From the NCBI RefSeq assembly GCF_044068515.1, contig NZ_JBIPKI010000028.1, forward strand, positions 1-31,551: a stretch of 31,551 nt of DNA. The letters are read 5' to 3'. Position 1 is the first letter of the stretch. The number at the start of each line of letters is the position of its first letter. Of the stretch, positions 17,457-24,711 are shown piece after piece. This DNA is from Desulfurivibrio sp044068515 (GTDB lineage Bacteria > Desulfobacterota > Desulfobulbia > Desulfobulbales > Desulfurivibrionaceae). The position numbers and the translations under genes are program-made. Below the pieces are notes generated by a model. It had not been told where the DNA came from. It worked only from the letters and a program-made list of their open reading frames with translations, and made no database searches.

Positions 17457-18398
17457 ATGGGAAATTTCATGACATATCGAGAACAACAGCGACAAAAGGT
17501 GACATCGATTCGGGAGGCGTTTTTCAAAGATCCCGGAAACGGCATCTTTTATGGCAAGGAACGCGAATTTGCGCTTTCCGATCCGATTATCAACTTGTGG
17601 GAAGGCATCCGGTATGATGCCGTTGACTATTTTAAGCGAAACAATATTGGGTGGTGGCAAAGTAGCGGAGATGATTTGCCCACTGGGCATTTGCTTTCAT
17701 CCCAGATAGCCTGTGTAAACCATCTGTACTTCATCAGGCAAAGAGAAGACCTTGCGACCACGATTCTGAAAAGCATTGATCCCGATGTGGTTAAAGCTGT
17801 GCCTGTTGATGACGGATATGTCGAATTCGAATTCATTGGTTCTGAAAAAGCCAAAATCCCTTTTTTACTAAATGAAAAGTCTCTCACTCGTGGGGCTAAC
17901 TGCACCTCCGTTGATGCAGCCATGATTGGTCAGTTACGATCGGGGGCAAAAAGGCTATACCTTATAGAGTGGAAATACACAGAATCATACCGAGCTGAAG
18001 ACAAGTATATCCTCGAGAGAGCAAGCCGCTATGACAACCTGATAATAGCCCCACACTCACCGTTTGTCGTGGGAATCAACGTGGCAGCACTCTATTTTGA
18101 ACCGTTCTATCAGCTCATGAGGCAAACGTTGCTCGGAAGTCAGTGTGTGAAAGTGAAAGACTATGGTATTTCTTCCTACAAGCATCTCCATGTTGCCCCA
18201 ATGCAGAATACTGAACTCCGTGAAAGAATTACCTCAAATGGCTTGAATGGAGCAGATATACATGATGCATGGATTAAAACGCTTAAAGAAAAAGACGCTT
18301 TCATTGGGACTACCCCAGAAAACTTACTGAGACCTGTCTCAGACATGAGAGACACAAAATCGTTCCTCCATTATATAGAGAACAGATATTGGAAATGA
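17457..18398 (+). CDS. PGN_0703-family putative restriction endonuclease
   Basis: The product of about 313 residues shows the order expected for PGN_0703-like proteins. REFAL with INLWEGIRYDAVDYFKRNNI lies at about 36-64, GWWQSS at 65-70, and HLLSSQIACVNHL at 78-90. The nuclease core pairs D153 (SVDAAMIG) with LYLIEWKYTESY, whose E171 and K173 give a D...ExK centre. Annotation as a restriction enzyme comes from the family, and no partner methylase is present in this cassette. The start is ATG 17457 or 17469; both lie just inside the cassette, which begins at 17443. The gene ends 7 bases before the group II intron. Confidence 0.78.
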   Translation: MGNFMTYREQQRQKVTSIREAFFKDPGNGIFYGKEREFALSDPIINLWEGIRYDAVDYFKRNNIGWWQSSGDDLPTGHLLSSQIACVNHLYFIRQREDLATTILKSIDPDVVKAVPVDDGYVEFEFIGSEKAKIPFLLNEKSLTRGANCTSVDAAMIGQLRSGAKRLYLIEWKYTESYRAEDKYILERASRYDNLIIAPHSPFVVGINVAALYFEPFYQLMRQTLLGSQCVKVKDYGISSYKHLHVAPMQNTELRERITSNGLNGADIHDAWIKTLKEKDAFIGTTPENLLRPVSDMRDTKSFLHYIENRYWK

Positions 18399-18405
18399 AG
18401 GCCGA

Positions 18406-20248
18406 ATCGGGTAAGGGGGAGGTTCTCCCTCCCCCTCCCCACACCACCCGGCATGCGGGTCCGCACCGGGCGGTTCCCATGAGCTACCGCGCCGTAGCGG
18501 GGTAATGGATGTTCACCCACAGTTCTTTGACAGACAACAACCCCTGATCTTTCAGCCATTGGTTGGTCATCCCCGATTGGGTGGCCAGGGTCTTGGCCAG
18601 CCGGTATGGCCCCTTGCGGCTCAGGCCGATGGAAATAGCCAGCCGCAGATTGGTGCCAAGCCTGGTCAGTTCGCGGACTTTGGTGCGGCAGCGCCGCCAC
18701 CGTTTCAGGTGGCACATCCGCACCCGCCTTCGCAGCCAGTGGTCTATCTCCGGCACCGGACGATAATATTCCGAGATGCCGAAGTAACCCATCCAGCCCC
18801 GCAGGTATTCCGCGAGCTTGGCCAGCCGGTAGGCCATCGAGACCCCCCAGCTCCGTCCGGTCAGCTTCTTGACCCGCCGTTTGAACTCGGCAAAGGCCTT
18901 GTCCGACCAGCGGACTTTGGCGCCCTTGAAGATGAACCCGAGAAAAATGCTCTCGTTGGTCGGGGCCACCTTGCTCTTCTCCTGGTTGACCGCGAGCTTG
19001 AGTTTGCGCTCCAGGAACCGGGTGATGCCGGTCATTACCCGTTCCCCGGCCCGGCGACTCTTCACCAGAATGATGAAGTCATCGGCGTACCGGGCGAAGC
19101 GGTGACCGCGCTTCTCCAGTTCCTTATCAAGGTCGTCGAGCAGGATGTTACTGAGCAAGGGTGAGAGCGGACCACCCTGGGGCACCCCTTTTCGGGTGTC
19201 CCGGCGGCGACCGTCGATCATTACCCCGGCCCGCAGGTATTTACCGATCAGCCGGAGAACCCGCTGATCGCGGATCTTCCGGGCGACCCGGTTCATCAGA
19301 ACGTCGTGGTCCACGGTGTCGAAGAATTTCGACAAGTCGGCATCCACGGCCACTCGGTATCCCTGGCGGATAAAGTCGCGTACCCGATGGATGGCGTTGT
19401 GGGCCGAACGTCCCGGACGGAAGCCGAAACTGGCCTCCGAGAAATCCGGATCGAAGATCGGCAGCAGTACCTGCGCTACGGCTTGTTGGATCAGGCGATC
19501 AAGCACGGTGGGAATCCCCAGGGGGCGAGTGCCCCCGGTTGCTTTGGGAATCTCCACCCGTTTGACCGGCAAGGGTTGGTAGGTGCCTGCCAAGAGTGAA
19601 GCCCGGATCTTTTCCCAGTGTTCGCGGGCAAAGGCCATGAAGTCGGCGATGGGCATGTTGTCCATGCCCGGCGCTCCTTTGTTGGCTTTCACCCGCTCCC
19701 ATGCCTTGAGCATGTTGGGTCGGGAAAGAATCCGTTCCAGCAGGTTTGCATCGGGATCAGGATTATCGGCAACACGCCGGCCCACCGCTCCCCCGGTCGG
19801 GTTCGTTGCGGCGGCCGAGCTTGCCGGGCCTTTTCCCTTCTCTGGGTTCGGCCCTTCGTTCCGCAAAGCGGAACTACTATGGCCTCTGCTGACTCCTGCC
19901 TGATCATCCGGCATGTTGCCATGCAGGACGCTGTCCAGCGTGAGCTGAACCGCCCGTCGGGCAGGTCTCCCCGGATAAGAACGTGATCTGTCGCTACACA
20001 ACCGCGGCATTTACCCTATCTCCTGAACCCTGGGCTTCGTCATGTTGTGCTGACTTACCCGGAAACTGGGCCTTGTATGCCATTTCTGTTCGTCGGCTCA
20101 TAGCTTTGCGCTCCGGCTTCCTTCGGACGGTCCCTCGCGGTTCCGCCCTTGCCTTTGGCTAGTATTTATGTTTCTGTTATCACAACAGTAACAGGGTTCA
20201 CATACAGGGGACTTGCACCCCATAAGATCACGCCCATGCCGGGCGTAC
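18406..20248 (-). mobile_element. Group II intron, class IIC (attC-targeting type), full length
   Basis: On the minus strand the element begins near GTACGCCCGGC (20248; consensus GTGYG, one difference) with ATGGGGTGCAAGTCCCC of domain I soon after. It ends with a domain V hairpin (ACCGCCCGGTGCGG...CGCATGCCGGGTGGT), a GGGGGAGG/CCTCCCCC domain VI and TTACCCGAT. Its ORF encodes a reverse transcriptase/maturase. Removing it joins GGCCGA to ACAAGGAGCTTG and recreates a normal attC (R'' GCCGAAC). It is inserted opposite to the cassette genes, as known IIC-attC introns are. Exact ends could be off by two bases. Confidence 0.88.
18484..19914 (-). CDS. ltrA: Group II intron reverse transcriptase/maturase
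   Basis: The intron-encoded protein of about 476 residues has an RT0-RT7 core. KATGGTRPLGIPTVLDR is RT2, FGFRPGRSAHNAI is RT2a/3, VAVDADLSKFFDTVDH is RT3 and GVPQGGPLSPLLSNI is RT4. The catalytic RT5 motif is FARYADDFIIL. GFIFKGAKVRW and the maturase domain X (YFGISEYYRPVPEIDHWLRRRVR) follow. There is no C-terminal HNH endonuclease, as usual for class IIC. It promotes splicing and target-primed reverse transcription of the intron. I prefer the ATG at 19914; the frame stays open to 20010, but that part looks like intron RNA domain sequence. Confidence 0.93.
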   Translation of the reverse strand: MPDDQAGVSRGHSSSALRNEGPNPEKGKGPASSAAATNPTGGAVGRRVADNPDPDANLLERILSRPNMLKAWERVKANKGAPGMDNMPIADFMAFAREHWEKIRASLLAGTYQPLPVKRVEIPKATGGTRPLGIPTVLDRLIQQAVAQVLLPIFDPDFSEASFGFRPGRSAHNAIHRVRDFIRQGYRVAVDADLSKFFDTVDHDVLMNRVARKIRDQRVLRLIGKYLRAGVMIDGRRRDTRKGVPQGGPLSPLLSNILLDDLDKELEKRGHRFARYADDFIILVKSRRAGERVMTGITRFLERKLKLAVNQEKSKVAPTNESIFLGFIFKGAKVRWSDKAFAEFKRRVKKLTGRSWGVSMAYRLAKLAEYLRGWMGYFGISEYYRPVPEIDHWLRRRVRMCHLKRWRRCRTKVRELTRLGTNLRLAISIGLSRKGPYRLAKTLATQSGMTNQWLKDQGLLSVKELWVNIHYPATAR

Positions 20249-20308
20249 ACAAGGAGCTTGCAGTCGGACGCGAAAAAAGCCGCGCGCCGCTGAAGCGCAG
20301 CGTTATAC
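20249..20308 (+). repeat. Right part of the intron-split attC site
   Basis: ACAAGGAGCTTGCAGTCGG and CGCG form the left arm, and CGCGCGCCGCTGAAGCGC, AGCGTT the right arm. GCTT-CAG-CGG-CGCG pairing with extra-helical G and A bases is characteristic of attC. R' is GTTATAC (20302-20308). The missing R'' half (GGCCGA) lies across the intron at 18400-18405. The next cassette starts at 20303. Confidence 0.85.
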
Positions 20309-20311
20309 CCT

Positions 20312-20905
20312 ATGAAAACACCATTCAGACAGCAGGTCTCGGATTACGACTGTGTGCCTACGACCTTTCTGAACGGCCTGAGCAGGCTTTTTCAAAGAAG
20401 CGAAATACCTCCGCTGGTCGTTCAGCGCATCTACCTATATTGTCTAGATTCACTATCGTCACATCAGAACATCGGCCACGGAACTTCAGGCCTTGCCATC
20501 CAACTGCTGGGCAATTGGCTTGGCAGCTACCGACATAAGAAGTTTCGCGTCAGCGCGGAGTTTTGTTCTGGAAGGGCTGTTCACTTTAGGCAGGGAAACA
20601 AGATATCGCGCTGTCTTAATCAGGAAGGGTCTGCCCTGCTCCGAGTTACTCATCAGGGGGGCTACTGGCATTACATTCTCGGGCTTGCTGTCAGGGAGGG
20701 GTGGGTGTATTGCTACGACCCATATCCAAGAACATCAAAAGCAAATAAGCAAGGTCAATACGAATTCCTGACGGAAAATGATTTGCACAGTCCGAACCTC
20801 CGCATCAATTGCGAGTGGTTAGATGTTTACTCCAACAAAGGACAGTACCGGCTTGGTTCCGAGAGTGAGCGCGAGTGTCTGTTGCTCGAACGAGAACGGG
20901 TATAA
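20312..20905 (+). CDS. Peptidase C39-like (papain-fold) cysteine protease family protein
   Basis: The 197-residue protein opens FRQQVSDYDCVPTTFLNGL, the C39-like motif with nucleophile C14 preceded by Q/D. The histidine is H120 in GGYWHYILGLAV and the following D136 lies in YCYDPYPR. Together they give a plausible Cys-His-Asp triad. There is no signal peptide or transporter domain, so it is not a bacteriocin exporter peptidase. Its target is unknown. The ATG lies 9 bases after the cassette start, with no ribosome binding site, so translation may depend on the upstream transcript or a leaderless start. The TAA stop lies inside the R'' box GTATAAC. Confidence 0.75.
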   Translation: MKTPFRQQVSDYDCVPTTFLNGLSRLFQRSEIPPLVVQRIYLYCLDSLSSHQNIGHGTSGLAIQLLGNWLGSYRHKKFRVSAEFCSGRAVHFRQGNKISRCLNQEGSALLRVTHQGGYWHYILGLAVREGWVYCYDPYPRTSKANKQGQYEFLTENDLHSPNLRINCEWLDVYSNKGQYRLGSESERECLLLERERV

Positions 20906-20950
20906 CGGATAAGGTTAGATCACGCGAAACCGTGATCTGATCCGTTGAGC
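20900..20950 (+). repeat. attC site after the C39-like cassette
   Basis: R'' is GTATAAC (20900-20906) and R' is GTTGAGC (20944-20950). AACGGAT...GATCACG pairs with CGTGATCTGATCCGTT around CGAAAC, leaving a few extra bases on the left arm. R'' is the exact reverse complement of GTTATAC at 20302-20308, which defines a single-gene cassette 20303-20944. Confidence 0.88.
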
Positions 20951-20982
20951 CTGTAGAAAAAGTCAAATCATTGTATTTTCGA

Positions 20983-21012
20983 CTGTATTTTTATGTATCG
21001 AGCCTGTATAAT
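20983..21012 (+). promoter_or_regulatory. Possible sigma-70 promoter in an ORF-less cassette
   Basis: TATAAT (21007-21012) is a perfect -10 box. A weak -35 (CTGTAT, about 20983-20988) lies 18 bases upstream. It points at the FRG-domain gene, 200 bases downstream. The 20945-21191 stretch has no gene of its own. Confidence 0.45.
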
Positions 21013-21069
21013 GACTGAAATATCCCACCGGTGAGACCGGTTAACCAAAGAACATACGTCATGATTGGC

Positions 21070-21198
21070 GCCAACCGTTGGGGGATGCTGGAGTAGGTCG
21101 GAGAGAGCAAGCCGGGACCGCCGAGCCGGTCGTCAAAAAAACGACCGCCGGCTAGTCGGTAATTTTTTGAAAACGGGTTTTTATGCAGACTCGTTATC
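21070..21198 (+). repeat. Structured repeat, attC-like, ahead of the FRG gene
   Basis: The stretch starts CCAACCGTTGG and contains GCCGG-TCGT, a run of A, then ACGAC-CGCCGGC as a hairpin. It ends at GTTATCTG (21191-21198), the R' that complements the R'' CAGATA at 22009-22014. A copy without gaps over about 95 bases lies at 30296-30391, and its last third recurs at 29168-29220. It probably serves as a long attC. Confidence 0.6.
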
Positions 21199-21208
21199 TG
21201 GAGAAGAG

Positions 21209-22015
21209 ATGATTTGGCATCGAGATCAACTGAGTAGCTGGACCGGATTTGTTGAACTTGTCGAGCGGCTGAATCTCAATGAGCAGGGAGACGCAGGTTG
21301 GTACATTCGCGGCCAGAGCAACGAGTCGTGGACACTGCAGCCGTCCCTGCTGCGCCAGCTTGGTGAGGTCACAGTCGAGCGTGCTTTAGGAATTGAGTTC
21401 GGCGCTACCCGCAGATTCACTTCGCAGTATCACTTGCACTTGCCTGCTGATGGCGTTGACAAATCTCAGTGGGGCTCAATCGGATGGTGGATGGTCATGC
21501 AGCACTATTCGTGTCCAACGCGATTGCTCGACTGGACTCTGTCGCCGTATGTTGCTCTCTACTTCGCAGTCGAGCAGTCACCGGAAAGTGACGGTGCCGT
21601 GTGGTTCTTCCCTTCCTCGGCCCTTGAAACCGTCACAGTAAATCGCTACGGGAAGCTACGGCTTGGCTCCGAGGAACAGTTTGAGTCGCATGTTGTTGCA
21701 GCCGTCTACCCCATAGAAGCAACACAGCACAGTAGGCGTTCGGCATCACAACAGGCTGTCTTCACGATTTGCACGCATTTGCTGGCAGATCATGGTGACG
21801 TCATCTCAGAAGCGTTTGCTGGGCAGGAGGATCGGTACCCACTGAACAAAGTCATCATACCGGCCGGCCTGAAGGACGAGTTCCTCTCAAGGCTGAGGAC
21901 TATGAACATCACGCCCAATTCCCTGTTTCCAAGTCTGGACGGTCTAGGCCGAGCGGCGCGCGACTACATCCGCTTGCGAACCTGGCGCACCCATAACGAG
22001 GGCATGGCCAGATAA
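21209..22015 (+). CDS. FRG-domain protein
   Basis: The 268-residue product carries the FRG domain, named after its conserved F/Y-RG pattern. WYIRGQSNESWTLQPSLLR lies at 31-49, and MQHYSCPTRLLDWTLSPYVA then LYFA at 97-120. The biochemical role of FRG domains is not established; they recur next to toxin and defence genes. I chose ATG 21209 because GGAGAAGAG lies just upstream and the cassette starts at 21192. An open frame to 21065 would read through the attC-like repeat. The TAA stop overlaps the R'' box, where an intron remnant begins. Confidence 0.82.
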   Translation: MIWHRDQLSSWTGFVELVERLNLNEQGDAGWYIRGQSNESWTLQPSLLRQLGEVTVERALGIEFGATRRFTSQYHLHLPADGVDKSQWGSIGWWMVMQHYSCPTRLLDWTLSPYVALYFAVEQSPESDGAVWFFPSSALETVTVNRYGKLRLGSEEQFESHVVAAVYPIEATQHSRRSASQQAVFTICTHLLADHGDVISEAFAGQEDRYPLNKVIIPAGLKDEFLSRLRTMNITPNSLFPSLDGLGRAARDYIRLRTWRTHNEGMAR

Positions 22016-22066
22016 TCGGGTAAGGGGGAGGTTCTCCATCCCCCTCCCCACACCACCCTGCATGCG
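22015..22066 (-). mobile_element. Group IIC intron 3' remnant (domain VI and part of V)
   Basis: Read on the minus strand the bases end in TTACCCGAT with the GGGGGA/TCCCCC domain VI stem and the start of the domain V hairpin (CGCATGCAGGGTGGTGTGG). They match the 3' end of the intact intron, then stop abruptly in domain V. The 3' end sits at CAGATA^, the R'' of the FRG cassette, at the same place as in the intact intron. Confidence 0.88.
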
Positions 22067-22336
22067 TTGCGACATGAAGTCGCTGATTATATTGCTGGTC
22101 CTGGAACCAGCCTACTGTATCGTCAGTAGTTTCCTGCCTCGTCATGCATTGCTGGTAACGGCTTTGTGCGAAGACCGAGCGACAATGAAGCCCTCGGTCA
22201 TTTCGACTGGGAGAGAAAATCGCAAGATGAACTCAACTCTGGAAGCATCGATCTGGAAGGGAGCTAGGAATTGCAAGTATCGGATAAGTTCCCGATGTTG
22301 TCTTGTGCGGATTGCTGACAGTCTTGCGGAGGGGTT
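22067..22336. other. Spacer between intron remnant and the four-gene module
   Basis: The 270 bases can be read as a 101-residue frame (from ATG 22074, overlapping the next gene), but its composition is not convincing. The region presumably contains the promoter of the module. Confidence 0.4.
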
Positions 22337-22693
22337 ATGGCTGAAGAACTACCGGTTTACAGGGTGAAACTGGACCCACTCAAGATGGGAGACCCCACTG
22401 TAGAAAAAACCTCTGTCCTTCCATCACGTATTTTTCTGGACCCGCAGTTGAAGCCGGCCGCGACCCGTGTGCTCGGATTGCTCGCGTCGGTGGCGGAATG
22501 GAACGGACACCGCTATGTTCGGGTGGGTTGGCTGGCCAACCACTTGGGGATAACAGAGCGTTCAGTACGCCGTCACCTGAGCAATCTCAAGGCAGCCGGT
22601 TACATCACATCTGAACCCCTTTACGACGACACTGGCCGCCAAGGTATCAATCGCTATCGTATCATCTTGGACGATCAAGAAGGGAAGGACTAA
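22337..22693 (+). CDS. Winged-helix DNA-binding protein, first gene of the four-gene module (copy C)
   Basis: The 118-residue protein has a C-terminal winged helix-turn-helix. TRVLGLLASVAEWNGHRYVRVGWLA starts the domain, NHLGITERSVRRHLSNLKAAGYI is the recognition part, and TSEPLYDDTGRQGINRYRIILDD is the wing. It resembles replication-initiator or MarR-type winged helices with no extra sensor domain. GGAGGGG lies before the ATG. The ChaN-like gene starts 4 bases after its stop, so it probably regulates its own operon. A truncated relative is fused into the scar at 14031. Confidence 0.82.
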   Translation: MAEELPVYRVKLDPLKMGDPTVEKTSVLPSRIFLDPQLKPAATRVLGLLASVAEWNGHRYVRVGWLANHLGITERSVRRHLSNLKAAGYITSEPLYDDTGRQGINRYRIILDDQEGKD

Positions 22694-22697
22694 AGCT

Positions 22698-23468
22698 ATG
22701 TGTAGTTGGATTCGGCAGCTTACCACCATCTTCATGTTCCTCTTTTTCCTGCCCGTAATGGCATACTCCGGGGGGCTCTTCCCGGAGACACACCATATCC
22801 TGATCGAAAACATCCGTGCCCATGATGTTACCATCTTGGGTGAACGCCACCGCCAGCCGGAATCGACGGAACTGCTTGTTGAATTGGCTGACACCCTGTC
22901 GGCTGATGGTCACTGCCTGGCTGTTGGCCTGGAGTTCGACACCGACCAGAACCCCACACTGGATGCTTTCCTGGCCGGAAAGGAATCTGTTGAAGCCATT
23001 GCGGTTCCTCAAATCATCGACCACCCGGGTTTCCGGGATATGCTGGTCGAGCTTCGGAAACTGGTGCGAGCCGGCCACTGCCTTGGAGTCCAGGGGGTGG
23101 ACCTGCCGCGAAGATTGTGGAGTGGTGAAAAAAACCGGGATGAATGGATGGCGGATCAACTGGCCACTATGATGGGAGACCGCCCTGTTCTGGCTCTACT
23201 GGGCAACGCCCATGGTATTCGGGCCGTTCGCTGGGAATCTGGCCTTAACCGCCCCCATGCTGCGGAGCTGCTCATCCTGAAGGGCTCGGATGTATTCTCC
23301 GTCATGCAAGACTGGCCGGGTCAGGTGACCGGCACCCGGCCCGTTGGGCGCTGGTATCCGGATGATCACCAGGCGGCCCATAAGGTGTTTGCCAATTTGT
23401 TGCGAGTTAAGTCCGTCGTGGTGCCGGAGGATCTCTCGGTGATAGGGGACGGAGTTGTTGTCTGGTAA
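22698..23468 (+). CDS. ChaN/Tiki-superfamily lipoprotein-like protein
   Basis: The 256-residue protein has an N-terminal signal sequence (hydrophobic FMFLFFLPVMAYSGG, about 11-25). The ChaN-type domain carries VTILGERHRQPESTELL, CLAVGLEFDTDQNPTLDAFL and VLALLGNAHGIRAVRW. The GE-H, GLE and GN-H motifs are the metal/haem-associated residues of the Tiki/TraB/ChaN superfamily. Members bind haem or act as metalloproteases; which applies here is unknown. It should act in the periplasm. It is the second gene of the module, tightly spaced after the winged-helix gene. Confidence 0.85.
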   Translation: MCSWIRQLTTIFMFLFFLPVMAYSGGLFPETHHILIENIRAHDVTILGERHRQPESTELLVELADTLSADGHCLAVGLEFDTDQNPTLDAFLAGKESVEAIAVPQIIDHPGFRDMLVELRKLVRAGHCLGVQGVDLPRRLWSGEKNRDEWMADQLATMMGDRPVLALLGNAHGIRAVRWESGLNRPHAAELLILKGSDVFSVMQDWPGQVTGTRPVGRWYPDDHQAAHKVFANLLRVKSVVVPEDLSVIGDGVVVW

Positions 23469-23547
23469 TGAATGGAGGGAACGCCTGTGGGTGAAGAAAA
23501 AGACGTGGTTATTGTGGACATCTAATAAGATGGATCAAGGAAGGGCA

Positions 23548-24015
23548 ATGCTGAGCAAGATTGTTTCCGGTGGCCAGACCGGGGCCGACCAGGCTGGGCT
23601 GGACGTTGCCATAAAACACGGCATCCCCCATGGTGGCTGGATACCCAAGGGACGAATGACCGAGGCTGGCCCGTTGCCGGAAAAATACCAGCTCCAGGAG
23701 ATGACCACCAAAAGCTACCCGAAGCGGACGGAGCGGAACATCTTGGACGCAGACGGCACCCTGATTGTCTCCCACGGGCGACTGACGGGCGGCTCGAAGC
23801 TGACGGTTGATCTTGCCACCAAGCACAACAAGCCGTTCCTGCATCTGGATTTCAAGGCCAACTCCATGACCTATTGCATCAGAATGCTTACCTCCTGGCT
23901 GGCAGACAACGGGATTAGGGTCTTGAACGTGGCCGGGTCCAGGGCAAGCAAAGACCCGGAGATTTACGGGGCCACGGTTATACTGCTGGAATCGGTTTTA
24001 GGAAAAATCAAATGA
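23548..24015 (+). CDS. SLOG-type 'putative molybdenum carrier' protein (copy C)
   Basis: The 155-residue protein starts with the Rossmann-like nucleotide-binding motif KIVSGGQTGADQAGLDVAIK. HGGWIPKGRMTEAGPLPEKY, TERNILDADGTLIVSHG and GGSKLTVDLA follow. This matches the family annotated as molybdenum cofactor carrier, part of the SLOG/YpsA-like group that binds nucleotide-derived ligands. Several SLOG proteins sense nucleotide signals in conflict systems, so the molybdenum label may mislead. I chose ATG 23548 (AAGGAAGGG upstream). Its TGA overlaps the nuclease ATG (ATGA), which implies coupled translation. Confidence 0.85.
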   Translation: MLSKIVSGGQTGADQAGLDVAIKHGIPHGGWIPKGRMTEAGPLPEKYQLQEMTTKSYPKRTERNILDADGTLIVSHGRLTGGSKLTVDLATKHNKPFLHLDFKANSMTYCIRMLTSWLADNGIRVLNVAGSRASKDPEIYGATVILLESVLGKIK

Positions 24016-24581
24016 TCGTCGCCAGAACTGCCAGGGTCATTGTCTTTTTGCTGGTCTCTTGGTTGGCCCTGGTCGCTGCCGCACAGGCTGGCACATGGCA
24101 TGCACGGGTGACAAACATATCCGATGGCGACACCATCACTGTCATTCCCCCTGCCGGCAAGCAGGAACGGATAAGGTTCTACGGGATCGACGCCCCGGAA
24201 TCAGGCCAGCCTTTCGGCAGGGCCTCAACGGATCACGTCAAGAAGGTCATCGGAGATACCGGGTTTCAGGTAGAAATAACAGAGATAGACCGGGACCGTT
24301 ATGGTAGGATCGTCTGCATGGTTGTCGTCAATGGCCTGAACCTCAACCGTGATCTGGTCAGAGTTGGGCTTGCCTGGGTCTATCCGCAGTATTGCAAACG
24401 GCCGGAGTGTCAGGAGTGGCGGGGACTGGAACAGGAAGCAAGGTCTGGCAAGCTGGGACTGTGGTGTGAACCTGGGGTCGTGCCGCCTTGGGAGTGGAGG
24501 CGGGGGCAGCGCGAAAACCAAGCAACAAGGCCATCCAAGGATGGTGATTGTCTGGCTGGATGGCGGCGGTCAAGGGAGTAG
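24012..24581 (+). CDS. Secreted thermonuclease, copy C, lacking the C-terminal domain
   Basis: The 189-residue protein is nearly identical to copy B over the signal peptide and SNase fold (SDGDTITV, RFYGIDAPESGQPFGRAS, DRDRYGRIV). After WEWRRGQRENQ it keeps GDCL and then jumps directly to AGWRRSRE, losing the section that copy B carries between these points. The frame is preserved, so an active nuclease with a shortened tail is likely. Both copies share the same bases after the stop (GGGAGTAG, AAAGATAATGTG) and then diverge, which marks the end of the duplicated unit. Confidence 0.9.
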   Translation: MIVARTARVIVFLLVSWLALVAAAQAGTWHARVTNISDGDTITVIPPAGKQERIRFYGIDAPESGQPFGRASTDHVKKVIGDTGFQVEITEIDRDRYGRIVCMVVVNGLNLNRDLVRVGLAWVYPQYCKRPECQEWRGLEQEARSGKLGLWCEPGVVPPWEWRRGQRENQATRPSKDGDCLAGWRRSRE

Positions 24582-24646
24582 TAGAAAGATAATGTGGCCA
24601 GCATAGCCCGCTGTTTTTGAGGAGATGCATAACTGAATAAATACTT

Positions 24647-24653
24647 GTTGCGT
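24647..24653 (+). repeat. Candidate cassette start GTTGCGT
   Basis: GTTGCGT fits GTTRRRY loosely and is close to the complement of the R'' box GCGTAAC (26461) at the end of the EcoRV-type cassette. Two of seven bases differ, so the boundary is tentative. Confidence 0.4.
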
Positions 24654-24711
24654 CATCCATCGTTGAAGAAACTTGCTAGGAAAACCGAATTTTCAAACAG
24701 GGGTTGTATTC

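Noticed and set aside
21065..21208. N-terminal extension of the FRG protein
   Set aside because: It translates the attC-like repeat and cassette junction; a good ribosome site precedes ATG 21209.
22074..22367. 101-residue frame before the winged-helix gene
   Set aside because: It overlaps the next gene by about 30 bases, lacks a ribosome site and begins right after the intron remnant with no recognisable protein pattern.
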